From NCBI RefSeq assembly GCF_001552595.1, contig NZ_BCRM01000001.1, positions 62,001-126,000 on the forward strand: 64,000 bases of DNA, given 5' to 3'. Made by a program: the position numbers and the translations under genes. Positions 9,790 to 18,103 of the stretch are shown here, piece after piece (the first letter of the stretch is position 1; the number at the start of each line of letters is the position of its first letter). The notes under the pieces were generated by a model. It did no database searches. It worked only from the letters and a program-made list of their open reading frames with translations, and was not told where the DNA came from. The stretch comes from Rhodococcus erythropolis NBRC 15567. Its GTDB lineage: Bacteria > Actinomycetota > Actinomycetes > Mycobacteriales > Mycobacteriaceae.

Positions 9790-10362
9790 CTAGCTCGGAT
9801 CGATCTCCACGCTGATCGCACCGATGAGGAGTTCTCTTGCTCGTTCGATGGAAATCGAGCCGCTCAGCCAGCGTTCACTCAGGCCTTCGACCAGTGCAGT
9901 GAGTCGTTCGGCGGCGTCGGCCGGGCTTGCCTTCGGATCAGCGAGGCCGACGTCCTGAGCTTGCCGGATCAAGGATTCGACGTCGTCTGCCCATTTCTGC
10001 GTTGTGGTACGTAGTGATTCGCGTAGCTCGTCTGCGAAGACGGCGCTTGCCCGAAGTTCGCCCCATGCAATGCTGTTTTCGCGAATCTTCGGCGAGTTCT
10101 GAAACTCCAGCAGGAGCATCTGGTCGAGCTGCGCGCGCGGGTCTGTTTCCGTGAAGGCATCCTCGGTGTACAGCGCGGCGCGATCGTTGATGTGATCGAG
10201 GGCCCGGCGCAGCACACCGGCGCGGTTCTGGAAGTGGTAGTAGATCAGCGCGGTCGACACCCCCGCCTCGGCGGCGAGCGTTTCCACTCTCAGCCCGCGC
10301 ACGCCGTGCTGGGCGATGACGCGGACTGCCGCTTCCAAGATTTCCGTTTGACGGTTCGACAC
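9790..10362 (-). CDS. TetR-family regulator
   Basis: A 190-residue TetR regulator. The HTH is at about 5-50 (QTEILEAAVRVIAQHG, AGVSTALIYYHFQNRAG), and the C-terminal domain is of the BetI-like type. The start is GTG at 10362. It lies 36 bases downstream of the agmatine-deiminase-like gene on the same strand, so the two probably form one transcript and the regulator may act on the palindrome at 11657. It converges with the other TetR gene three bases away. Confidence 0.85.
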   Translation of the reverse strand: MSNRQTEILEAAVRVIAQHGVRGLRVETLAAEAGVSTALIYYHFQNRAGVLRRALDHINDRAALYTEDAFTETDPRAQLDQMLLLEFQNSPKIRENSIAWGELRASAVFADELRESLRTTTQKWADDVESLIRQAQDVGLADPKASPADAAERLTALVEGLSERWLSGSISIERARELLIGAISVEIDPS

Positions 10363-10398
10363 GAGTCCGAATTCTACGAGGGTGGTCGGGACGGGCTT

Positions 10399-11514
10399 CT
10401 AGTCCGCAGGTTCCTGCTGGGTGGTGCAGTGAATGCCGCCACCACCGGCGGCAATGGCGTCGATGTTGATCTGCACGACGCGACGGTCGGGGAAGAGGCG
10501 CTCCAATTCACTTCTGGCAGCCTGGTCGGCCTCGGGATCACCGAATTCAGGGGCGATGACTGCTCCGTTGCACACGTAAAAGTTGATGTATCCGGCTGCG
10601 AAATCATCTGATTCGAACTGCGGCCTGATCGAAACAGGTGCCTCGAGAACAACCACTTCCAGCTTCCGCCCCTGGGCGTCGGTCGCGTTCTCGAGAATCT
10701 CGAGGTGGCGTGCGGTCACGTCGTGGTCGAAGGACTCCGGATCCGTGTCGAGGCCTGCGACCACGACGCCTGGTCGCGCGAAGCGGGCGTAGAAGTCCGT
10801 GTGGCCGTCCGTGATGTCCTTGCCTGCGATTCCCGGTAGCCAGATGATCTTGTCGAGGCCGAGCAGGGGACCGAGTTCGGCTTCGACGTCCGACTTCGAC
10901 CATCCCGGGTTGCGGTTGTTGTTGAGGACGCAGCTTTCGGTGATGATGGCTGTTCCTTCGCCGTCGACCTCGATGCCGCCGCCTTCGAGGATCAGGTCGG
11001 TAGGCAATGATTCGACTCCCGCGCGGGCGGCGACAAACGCTGCGACTTGGCCGTCCTGATCAAAATCCTGCTTCTCGCCCCAACCGTTGAAGTTGAAATC
11101 GATACCCGCTTTGGTCCCGTTGCCTTTCACGAATACGGGGCCGGTGTCGCGCATCCAGAGGTCGTCGAGAGGGGCGGCGATCAGTTCGACCGATGGGCCG
11201 ACGAGGGTTCGTGCCAAGTCCAGTTCCTCGGAACAGACAAGCATCGAGACGGGCTCGAACTGCGCGATAGTCTGCGCGATCGTCGCGAGGTTGCGCTGGA
11301 CCTCGGGCAGGAGGGCGGCTCCCCAGATCGCTTCACTGGCGCCGAACGCCATCCAGGTGCGCTTGTGCGGATCGCCCTCTTCCGGCATCACCCACTCGCG
11401 AAGATCGTCGCTGCCATTGCTCCCGCCCGAGGCTGAGTCGGAATCGCCGCAACCTGCCAGGAAGAGGCCACTGAGCGCGGCTGCGCCTGCCTGTATGAAC
11501 CGACGTCTGTGCAT
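10399..11514 (-). CDS. Exported agmatine-deiminase-family lipoprotein
   Basis: A 371-residue protein of the agmatine deiminase / peptidylarginine deiminase family. Catalytic positions seen are WMRDTGP, TDGHTDFYARF and the C-terminal Cys363 in GGGGIHCTTQQEP. Unusually it starts with a Tat motif (RRRFIQ, residues 3-8) and a lipobox LAGC with Cys22, so it should be exported folded and lipid-anchored. The ATG at 11514 has AGAAGGAG eight bases upstream. Family members convert agmatine to N-carbamoylputrescine and ammonia. Export suggests extracellular agmatine or a guanidino compound, which is inference. A TetR gene follows it. Confidence 0.85.
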   Translation of the reverse strand: MHRRRFIQAGAAALSGLFLAGCGDSDSASGGSNGSDDLREWVMPEEGDPHKRTWMAFGASEAIWGAALLPEVQRNLATIAQTIAQFEPVSMLVCSEELDLARTLVGPSVELIAAPLDDLWMRDTGPVFVKGNGTKAGIDFNFNGWGEKQDFDQDGQVAAFVAARAGVESLPTDLILEGGGIEVDGEGTAIITESCVLNNNRNPGWSKSDVEAELGPLLGLDKIIWLPGIAGKDITDGHTDFYARFARPGVVVAGLDTDPESFDHDVTARHLEILENATDAQGRKLEVVVLEAPVSIRPQFESDDFAAGYINFYVCNGAVIAPEFGDPEADQAARSELERLFPDRRVVQINIDAIAAGGGGIHCTTQQEPAD

Positions 11515-11656
11515 TGCGGTGACTCCTTCTGCTTCTCGCGGGCTCGTGTGGTCTTCGAGAAATCTGTTCATCGCGCGCGAGTGGGGCAACATCCAGCTAC
11601 TGTTCGATCACACCAGGTGCGTCTGGCGCTCACTTGCTTGCACAGAGACTAGCTCC

Positions 11657-11674
11657 TGACTGAAAATTTAGTCA
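11657..11674. promoter_or_regulatory. Palindromic operator candidate
   Basis: TGACTGAAAATTTAGTCA is self-complementary at 16 of 18 positions. It lies 143 bases before the deiminase start and 15 bases before the small membrane-protein start on the other strand. TGACT/AGTCA arms also occur at 9022-9033. A TetR-family target is the likeliest reading. Confidence 0.45.
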
Positions 11675-11688
11675 AGAAAGTAGTGATC

Positions 11689-12003
11689 ATGAACGATGAC
11701 ATTCGGGATACCCGCCAGCCGATGGTGACTTCGCTTGGCATCATCTTGGGGTTCTTATTGAACTTTTTGGCTCAGTGGGCAATTCGCGACGATGGCAAAG
11801 CGCCAGTGGAAACCACGACGGACTGGGTCATCGTGGTCACACTGTTCACAGCCGTCGCTCTGATGCTCATAGTTCTCTTCCGAACGCTGAGTAGCTCGTA
11901 TGAAGTGGAGCATGCTCGCAAGAGGTACCGCAGTATTCTGCGTCTCTACTTGTTTGCCATCTCGCTGGTTTTTGCCGGAATGGCTGCCGCACTGTTCGTG
12001 TAG
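11689..12003 (+). CDS. Small membrane protein of unknown function
   Basis: A 104-residue protein with three hydrophobic segments (near 15-35, 45-65 and 85-104) separated by short charged stretches (RDDGKAPVE; HARKRYRS). No family is recognised. The ATG at 11689 follows AGAAAG by eight bases; a GTG two codons earlier is the alternative. It diverges from the deiminase lipoprotein with a palindrome between them, so the two may share regulation. Confidence 0.6.
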   Translation: MNDDIRDTRQPMVTSLGIILGFLLNFLAQWAIRDDGKAPVETTTDWVIVVTLFTAVALMLIVLFRTLSSSYEVEHARKRYRSILRLYLFAISLVFAGMAAALFV

Positions 12004-12033
12004 TGGGAACTGAAGGAATTATCCGACGGAAGG

Positions 12034-13644
12034 TCACGAGTCGATGAGTCCTTCGACCGTTCCTCGCCATCCGCGGCGCTGGTAGTCCCGGGGCGACATG
12101 CCGTGAGCCGCGATGAAGACCTTGGTGAATCCGGACGCGTGCGCGTATCCGAGTCGACGGGCAGTCTCTCCGGCCGCGAGGCCCTCCTCGAGATAAGCGC
12201 GGGCGAGGGTCATCCGCAACTGACCGCGCCAGCGCGGGAAGCTCTGGCCGGTGGCCGCTACGAAGTCTTTGAGGAGCATGTCCTCGTCGACGCCGAGCCG
12301 AGCGCTCCAATCCGGCAGCGTGCGCGAATCGGCGGGGTTCTCCCGGAGTGCGGCAAGGATCGTTTCGACTGGATCGGCCTGATCGCCGCTGGGTAGGGGT
12401 GCTGCCGCGGCACTTCGAATCAGCCTCGCGATCCGGGCGGGGTCGTGGATCTCGGGGCGCAGGTGGGTGTAATTCGCGACCACCGTGTGCAGCAGATACG
12501 CCTGCGCTTCGCGCGCGAAGTGCAGCACACGTGGGGGCGGTGCGGTGACGGGAGAGGCACCCGGCTGGGATCCGAGGGGAAGTAACAAAGAGCCTTCGGC
12601 GATCTCGACGCTGTTGCGCACTCCAGCGGGAAGCCACATCGCGTCACCCCGTCTCAGATTCCAGGTTCGGTCGCCGAAAGTGACCCGGGCGGAGCCTCGG
12701 TAGATCCAGACAACGACGTGAAAGTCGTTGACCCGTGCCCACGTTCCACTTGCGGGGATCGTCGGGGGTGCTGGTGCCGATCCTGACCGGGCGCCTTCTT
12801 CGGACAGCAATGCAACGCCCTGTGCCAGGGTCTCGTCTTCACGGGGCGGCGTCGGGCGCCGGTTGGCGCGTGCGTAGTCGGTGGGTGTCATGCCGGTGTG
12901 TTCTCGGAAGGCGCGGGTGAAGCCCGCGGGTGTCGCGAAGCCGACCTGGCTACCCGTCCAGCCGATTTCGCGGCCGGCGGCCAGATATGAGGTCGCTGCC
13001 GCGATCCGGGCCGAAGTACGCCAGCGCACGAATGACAATCCCGTTTCCTCGGTGAATCGGCGCTGCAGGGTGCGGACACCGATCTTGAGTTGCTGGGCGA
13101 ACCGGGAAAGTTCGGTGTCGTCGGATGGCGTCCGCAGCAGCGTGCGTGCGATCTCGAGGGTTTCGGCCGAGCGTGGCAAGCGCGGTGGCGAGTATGACGG
13201 GGAGTTGTCGTCCCCGTCGGAGTGAACACCCGCGACAAGCTCGATCAGTCCGGCTCCCGCTGCCGTCTCACCCCGAAGAAATCCCAAGTTGTGCGCGAAT
13301 TGGTGGACGAGCCAGTCCTGCCAGTCTGCTGGGATCTCGAAGTCGATGACCCGGTTCAACGCGGGCGGCAGGTCGGCCGCGGGCAGTGGGATGGGAAATG
13401 CGACCGCGCCCGGATCGACCCGGATGCTGTACGCGATTCCCGCCGGTACCCAGATTGCCGCCCCCGCAGTCACACTGCGGGTACGGCCGCTGATCTGCAA
13501 TTCTGCGCGCCCGGTATGTACCCAGAACAGCAGTGGCTCGCGTTCATTCGCGGTCGAGGCGAGCCGAGCAGCGGGGATCTCGGGGACTTCGCCTGCGGGG
13601 AACACCAGCCGTGGTCCCACGATGCCCTCCCGACGTCGATGCAT
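12034..13644 (-). CDS. Double-length AraC-family regulator (cupin-HTH-cupin-HTH)
   Basis: A 536-residue protein holding two complete AraC units in one chain. Unit 1 has a cupin-like sensor at about 30-85 (WVPAGI) and an AraC HTH at 160-260 (RTLQRRFTEETG, then FATPAGFTRAFREHTGMTP). Unit 2 has a cupin at 305-355 (WLPAGV) and an HTH at 424-525 (LLKDFVAATGQ, then YAHASGFTKVFIAAHGMSP). Ordinary AraC proteins have one unit of 250-300 aa and dimerise. It diverges from the siderophore reductase gene across 146 bases holding an iron-box-like site, so control of siderophore uptake is likely. The ATG at 13644 was chosen; a GTG at 13686 is possible. Confidence 0.85.
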   Translation of the reverse strand: MHRRREGIVGPRLVFPAGEVPEIPAARLASTANEREPLLFWVHTGRAELQISGRTRSVTAGAAIWVPAGIAYSIRVDPGAVAFPIPLPAADLPPALNRVIDFEIPADWQDWLVHQFAHNLGFLRGETAAGAGLIELVAGVHSDGDDNSPSYSPPRLPRSAETLEIARTLLRTPSDDTELSRFAQQLKIGVRTLQRRFTEETGLSFVRWRTSARIAAATSYLAAGREIGWTGSQVGFATPAGFTRAFREHTGMTPTDYARANRRPTPPREDETLAQGVALLSEEGARSGSAPAPPTIPASGTWARVNDFHVVVWIYRGSARVTFGDRTWNLRRGDAMWLPAGVRNSVEIAEGSLLLPLGSQPGASPVTAPPPRVLHFAREAQAYLLHTVVANYTHLRPEIHDPARIARLIRSAAAAPLPSGDQADPVETILAALRENPADSRTLPDWSARLGVDEDMLLKDFVAATGQSFPRWRGQLRMTLARAYLEEGLAAGETARRLGYAHASGFTKVFIAAHGMSPRDYQRRGWRGTVEGLIDS

Positions 13645-13702
13645 TCTCTTCCAGCCGACCGATGAGTGTAAGAAGTCGGCACGCACGGATAACCCTAACT
13701 GA

Positions 13703-13721
13703 TTAGGGCAGGCTAGCTTTA
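13703..13721. promoter_or_regulatory. DtxR/IdeR-like iron box between the AraC and SIP genes
   Basis: TTAGGGCAGGCTAGCTTTA matches 13 to 14 of 19 positions of the IdeR consensus TTAGGTTAGCCTAACCTAA (the central base is C or G). It lies 69 bases before the SIP start and 59 before the AraC start. A perfect inverted repeat CCCTAA/TTAGGG (13693-13698 and 13703-13708) overlaps its left side. Confidence 0.5.
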
Positions 13722-13789
13722 TTTATTGGCCCTCCCGTCGTGCGAACGTGGGCCGGACCCCCGTCTGTGCGCTTCCGAGGAGACTTTCC

Positions 13790-14620
13790 GTGCCCCGAAA
13801 CACCCGTCCGACAACGGCGTACCCCGTTACCTTGCGTGAACTCGAGGTACATCGGGTGACAGAGGTGACGCCGGGCATGCGGAGAGTGACGCTCACCGGA
13901 GCCCAACTCGACACCTTCACCAACGCCGACGGAATTGCCGAACCCGCCTTCGCGAGTACGGGCTTCGACGACGACATCCGGTTGCTGTTCACCTACCCCG
14001 GCGAAACCGACCCGGTCCTGCCGGTAATGGTCGACGGCAGTGTGACTTTCGCTGCGGGGCGCCGTCCGCTTGCCCGCGCATACACCGTGCGCCGCTACGA
14101 TCCGCAAACAAGGGAACTCGACGTCGATTTCGTCGTTCACGGCGACGGAGTGGCTACCACCTGGGCGCGGGACGCCAGCCCGGGCGACCGAATGCACATC
14201 GCGGGCCCCTCTGTATCGCAGGGACTCCCGGAAGATCACGAGTATCTGCTGGCCGTCGGTGACGAGACCGCGTTGCCGGCGATCGCACGTCTGCTCGAGG
14301 AATTGCCCGCCGATGCCAGGGGGCATGTGTTCGTCGAAATTGCGGACTCGGCTCACATCCAATCGGTGCGCGAGTTGTCCGGGGTGAGTGTCACGTGGTT
14401 GCCGCGCGAGGGGGCCGAGCCCGGCGCCACTACTTTGTTGCTCGACGCGGTCAGTGCTGTCGAATGGTCTGACGGACGCGTATCCGCGTGGCTTGCAGGC
14501 GAACAGGCGACGGTTCGCTCGCTTCGTCGTCATTTGATTCGTGATCGAGGAATTGTGAAGACCGACATCGATTTCACCGGCTACTGGAAACGCGGCGGGG
14601 CCGTGCGCGCAGATTCCTGA
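13790..14620 (+). CDS. Siderophore-interacting protein (FAD ferric-siderophore reductase, ViuB type)
   Basis: A 276-residue SIP-family flavoprotein. The FAD-binding motif RAYTVRRYD is near residue 95, followed by a VVHGDG stretch, the phosphate-binding GPS segment and the NAD(P)H-domain VGDETALPAIARLL. The C-terminus ends in FTGYWKRG, typical of the family. It reduces ferric siderophores in the cytoplasm to release iron. The GTG at 13790 has GAGGAG eight bases before it. It is followed by a siderophore-binding lipoprotein gene. In mycobacteria an equivalent domain is fused to IrtA; here it is a free protein. Confidence 0.92.
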   Translation: MPRNTRPTTAYPVTLRELEVHRVTEVTPGMRRVTLTGAQLDTFTNADGIAEPAFASTGFDDDIRLLFTYPGETDPVLPVMVDGSVTFAAGRRPLARAYTVRRYDPQTRELDVDFVVHGDGVATTWARDASPGDRMHIAGPSVSQGLPEDHEYLLAVGDETALPAIARLLEELPADARGHVFVEIADSAHIQSVRELSGVSVTWLPREGAEPGATTLLLDAVSAVEWSDGRVSAWLAGEQATVRSLRRHLIRDRGIVKTDIDFTGYWKRGGAVRADS

Positions 14621-14694
14621 CCTGGCTCCATCGCTCACCCAACACCCTTCACCTCAGCAACACCGAAAGTGCTCGATAACACCGAAAGGCAGAA

Positions 14695-15780
14695 ATGACA
14701 GTCCTGCGCACCAGACGATCACGGATCACCGGACTGATCGGGGCCGCGCTCGCCGCAGCGCTCCTCGTAACCGGGTGCTCGGCCTCGGCCGAAGACTCGA
14801 AAACGGCATCCTCTCCCGGTTCGGAGGGGAACGCCCTGCCCGCTGCGGAAGGAACGACCACCTACCCGCTGACCCTGGAATCGCCATACGGTACAAGTAT
14901 TCTCGAGAAGCGACCGGAGCGGATCGCCGCCATCGTGCCCAACGCCGTCGACACGGAAATGCTCCTCGCGCTCGGCGTCAAACCTGTCCTCTCCTCGTCG
15001 ATGGTGAAGGAATCGGCTTCCCAGTCGTACTTGTTGCCTTACGACGCAGAGAATCTCGACACCTTCGAGTTCGCGATGGGCGGAACACTTCCCGTCGAAG
15101 CGATCGCCGCGAGCGAACCGGACCTCATCGTCGCCGTCGGCTGGGCTGACGGCCTGGGTGGTTTGTCCATGGGTGATTACTACGAGCGTTTGTCCTCCAT
15201 CGCACCGGTGGTGACGAGCCCCGACACAAAGTCGCGGATGCTCGTGCCGTGGAAGGAGTCGATCCGTGTTCTGGGCGAGACCCTCGATCTCTCGAATGCG
15301 GCTGAAAAGGTTGTGGCAGAGCATGATCAGTACTTCGCCAAAGTGCGTGAGGAAAACCCGCAACTCGCGGGTCTGACTGCGACTTGGGCGATCTTCTACG
15401 GCACGGGCAATGGGTTGCAGTATCTTTCAGCGCCAGGTTCGGCGCCGGCAACATTCCTGGGTGAGCTTGGTTTCGCCGAGAATCCGCGTGCGAAGGAGTT
15501 CGTCACCCAGAGCACGGTCGGAGAGGAACTTCTCGAGAACATCGATGCGGATTTCCTGCTGATCGGTCGCAGTGCCGCCGGCAGCGAAGAGGATTTCGAC
15601 AAGCTGACCGGCGGGAAGCTCTTCCAAGCACTCGGCGCTGTGTCCTCCGGTCATTGGGTTGGCCTGCCTCCTCGCACCGCCGACGGCGGGGATGTTCTGT
15701 GGGCAATCACGAGCGGTGGCCCGATCGGAACGACGTGGGCGGCTGAACATATCGTGCCGCTCGTCAGCGCGAAGCTGTAG
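14695..15780 (+). CDS. Iron-siderophore ABC substrate-binding lipoprotein
   Basis: A 361-residue periplasmic-binding-type lipoprotein. It has an N-terminal RRSR, a hydrophobic segment, and the lipobox VTGC with Cys28. The mature part follows the FecB/FhuD plan (PERIAAIVPNAVDTEMLLALGVKPV and a second lobe ending in GGPIGTTWAAEHIVP). It captures ferric siderophore outside the membrane. GAAAGG precedes the ATG. It lies 74 bases after the SIP gene, probably in the same transcript, and is followed by a strong terminator. The transporter it feeds may be the IrtAB-like pair at 16.5-19.7 kb. Confidence 0.9.
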   Translation: MTVLRTRRSRITGLIGAALAAALLVTGCSASAEDSKTASSPGSEGNALPAAEGTTTYPLTLESPYGTSILEKRPERIAAIVPNAVDTEMLLALGVKPVLSSSMVKESASQSYLLPYDAENLDTFEFAMGGTLPVEAIAASEPDLIVAVGWADGLGGLSMGDYYERLSSIAPVVTSPDTKSRMLVPWKESIRVLGETLDLSNAAEKVVAEHDQYFAKVREENPQLAGLTATWAIFYGTGNGLQYLSAPGSAPATFLGELGFAENPRAKEFVTQSTVGEELLENIDADFLLIGRSAAGSEEDFDKLTGGKLFQALGAVSSGHWVGLPPRTADGGDVLWAITSGGPIGTTWAAEHIVPLVSAKL

Positions 15781-15808
15781 ACGGACAACTGGAGAACGGA
15801 AAGCACCC

Positions 15809-15840
15809 ACCCGTCGCCACATGATTGTGTGGCGACGGGT
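15809..15840 (+). terminator. Rho-independent-type hairpin after the siderophore-binding gene
   Basis: A perfect 13-bp stem, arms ACCCGTCGCCACA and TGTGGCGACGGGT, with a 6-base loop, 28 bases after the stop. It is followed by a short T-containing stretch without a long T run. Confidence 0.7.
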
Positions 15841-16002
15841 TGTTCGTGTCGCAGTGATAACACGGGGTCGGCGCTGGGCGTGATCGTCGAGGGCTTCGTT
15901 CACTGAGGGGTGAAATACTTCACAATTCGGGCAGGTGTGCGCGATCCGACCGGTCGGTCGCCTAAGGTTCGCTGGTCAAGTTTGCGAGTATTGGGAGAGT
16001 CA

Positions 16003-16464
16003 GTGAAGAACAAGTTAGTCGGGTCACTGTTGTGTGCCACAGCATCTGCCGGTTTGATCTTTGTGGGTGGCGGTGTCGCGAACGCGGGCACTTATATCCC
16101 CGCTGGTGCTGATGGCACCTACCGTGTCGGCAGCGGCGAAGGCCAGATGCTGCCCGGCCTGTGGAGTACTTCCGGCGGACGGTCCTGCTACTGGGAACGG
16201 ACGGGCTACGGCCGAGACATCATTCAAAACAACTTCGGCGGTGGACCAGAAACGATAGAAATCATGTGGGGCGACACCAGCTTCACCTCCGACCGATGCG
16301 GGGCTTGGGAACGCCACGCTCCAGTTCCCAATCCCATCCCCGGGCTTCCACCCATCGAAGCCGTTGATTACCGAAACATGATGTCGGCGCTCATCCCCTT
16401 AGGTATTGGGTCGGCCGCCATCGGCTCGTCAATGCTCCCCGCGCTGGTGCTCACGGGAAGCTGA
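16003..16464 (+). CDS. Small secreted protein of unknown function
   Basis: A 153-residue exported protein. The N-terminus has a lysine pair, a hydrophobic core and a likely cleavage after ANA28. The mature part starts GTYIPAGADGTYRVGSGEG and contains PGLWSTSGGRSCYWER, a pattern I associate with small secreted actinobacterial proteins; C (in SCYW) and C (in RCGAWE) may form a disulfide. The final 35 residues are hydrophobic. The GTG at 16003 has GGGAGAG just upstream. It lies between siderophore genes, but no iron-binding motif is seen. Confidence 0.7.
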   Translation: MKNKLVGSLLCATASAGLIFVGGGVANAGTYIPAGADGTYRVGSGEGQMLPGLWSTSGGRSCYWERTGYGRDIIQNNFGGGPETIEIMWGDTSFTSDRCGAWERHAPVPNPIPGLPPIEAVDYRNMMSALIPLGIGSAAIGSSMLPALVLTGS

Positions 16465-16510
16465 TTCGAAGGACCGGTCGCGCTGCAGGGCAGAGGCTTT
16501 CGCTGGATCC

Positions 16511-16537
16511 GCCAGGCCGCGTCGACGCAGGCCTGGC
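16511..16537. terminator. Bidirectional terminator between convergent genes
   Basis: Arms GCCAGGCC and GGCCTGGC enclose the palindrome GCGTCGACGC. It lies between the secreted-protein stop (16464) and the ABC transporter stop (16554), where convergent transcripts would end. Confidence 0.6.
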
Positions 16538-16553
16538 TGTGGGGAACGCTATG

Positions 16554-18101
16554 TCAGAGCGTGATCGTGCGGGTGGGCTCCCAGATGGCGGGGTCGCGGT
16601 GGGTGACGACGAAGACGGTAGCCGCCACTTCCCGCACGGCGCCGGCGATGCGGCGCTCGGTGCCCTCGTCGAGAGCCGAAGTAGCCTCGTCGAGCACCAG
16701 GACGGGAGCGTCTTTGAGGAAGGCACGAGCGATCGCCACCCGCTGACGTTCGCCACCGGAGAGAGCGGTTCCCTGGTGACCGATGTCCTGATGAATGCCG
16801 AGCGCCGAGCGGTCGAGAACGGCGCCGAGGGCAGCGCGCCTTGCGGCGTCCTCGATCTCGGTTTCGGTAGCGCCCGGTCTTCCCAGTCCGATGTTCTCGC
16901 CGAGCGTGCCCGAGAACACGAGTGGATCTTGTGGCACGTAGCCGATGTGAGTAGCCAGGTCGTCATATGGCAAGTCGCGCAATGAAACTCCACCCAGAGT
17001 GACGCTGCCTTGGTCCGGGTCGTCGAAGCGCATGAGCAGCCCGAGAAGGGTGCTCTTCCCCGTACCCGAGCGCCCTGCGACGAGAACACGCTCCCCTGCG
17101 GGGATCTCCGCGTTGATGCCGCGCAGAACCGGAGCGTGGTCCACTCCTACGACCTTGATGTCAGTTCCAACAAGGAGCGCGGCGTCCTGGGACGCGGGCT
17201 CGGGTAGTGCGGGAGCCGAAGTCGCGGCCCGATAATCGCGAACCGTTGCACGCAGTTCATTGACTCCGATTCCGGCCAGAGCGAGTTCGTCGAGCGGGGC
17301 AGCGGCGCGGGCGGTGAGGATGACGAGCGCGAGAGCGGCTGCGGGATCGTCGAATCCGGTGGCGGCGAGGAAGATCACTGCGCCTGCCAGCGGCACAATG
17401 GTGGCGATCGCCGAGATGAATGTCGCTGGTGCCGCGGCGAGATTGGTCCGTGCAAGCGCGGTTTCCTGATCCCGCCAACTTCGCTCGATACGTTCGACGG
17501 AACGTGTGGGACCGGCTGCCGTGCGCAGTAATTCGAGATGATCGGTGAGCTCGAGAGTCGACTGCGTTGCTGCGAGTTCGGCCTCGTGCCGGCGCGCGTC
17601 CGCTCGGCTGAGAGCGCGTTGGGCGAGCGTCTGAGCCGCGAGCGACACGGCGAGCAGACCGCCGACGAGCAGCATAACGCCGGGCCCCGCGACGACCGCG
17701 ACTCCAGGAAGTAGGAGCAGCGGTATCAGTGGCGTAACGAGGAAGGTCTGAAGTTGGTGCGCGGGAACGCTCATCAGTGACGGGATTCCGCGCCCGGCGA
17801 CGGTGGCGAGCAGCGCCCGGTTGTCGTCGGTGAACCACGACAGCTTGGTGCGGGCGAAGGCGTCGCCGAGCGCATCGTAGAGATCGCCGACGAGTCGAGC
17901 CCCGGTGAAGTAACCACCCCGCGAGACCAGGACGGTCACGAAGAGAGCGATTGCGGCCGTGGCCAGCACGAGAACCGGCGACCGGTGATCAGCGATCGAG
18001 AGGGCGAGGGTGGTGTACGCGATCGCCTCGAGGACAGCAACGGACACCCAACCGACTCCGATGGTGATCAAGCGGCGACGGGCTGCATTGGCGCTGTTCA
18101 T
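16554..18101 (-). CDS. ABC transporter half-molecule (IrtB-like, permease plus ATPase)
   Basis: A 515-residue fused permease/ATPase. The first ~300 residues carry about six membrane segments. The ATPase domain has Walker A GRSGTGKST near 340, signature LSGGERQRVAIARA, Walker B VLVLDEATSALD and the H-loop VVTHR. It starts two bases after the stop of the upstream half transporter, so the pair should form a heterodimer. Next to siderophore reductase and binding-protein genes, the best reading is an IrtAB-type importer of ferric siderophore. CydCD-type or drug exporters share this architecture and are not excluded. Confidence 0.8.
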   Translation of the reverse strand: MNSANAARRRLITIGVGWVSVAVLEAIAYTTLALSIADHRSPVLVLATAAIALFVTVLVSRGGYFTGARLVGDLYDALGDAFARTKLSWFTDDNRALLATVAGRGIPSLMSVPAHQLQTFLVTPLIPLLLLPGVAVVAGPGVMLLVGGLLAVSLAAQTLAQRALSRADARRHEAELAATQSTLELTDHLELLRTAAGPTRSVERIERSWRDQETALARTNLAAAPATFISAIATIVPLAGAVIFLAATGFDDPAAALALVILTARAAAPLDELALAGIGVNELRATVRDYRAATSAPALPEPASQDAALLVGTDIKVVGVDHAPVLRGINAEIPAGERVLVAGRSGTGKSTLLGLLMRFDDPDQGSVTLGGVSLRDLPYDDLATHIGYVPQDPLVFSGTLGENIGLGRPGATETEIEDAARRAALGAVLDRSALGIHQDIGHQGTALSGGERQRVAIARAFLKDAPVLVLDEATSALDEGTERRIAGAVREVAATVFVVTHRDPAIWEPTRTITL

Positions 18102-18103
18102 TA

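Noticed and set aside
13703-14638. Long minus-strand frame opposite the SIP gene
   Set aside because: It has no family features and covers the promoter region; the plus-strand SIP gene has all its motifs and a good SD.
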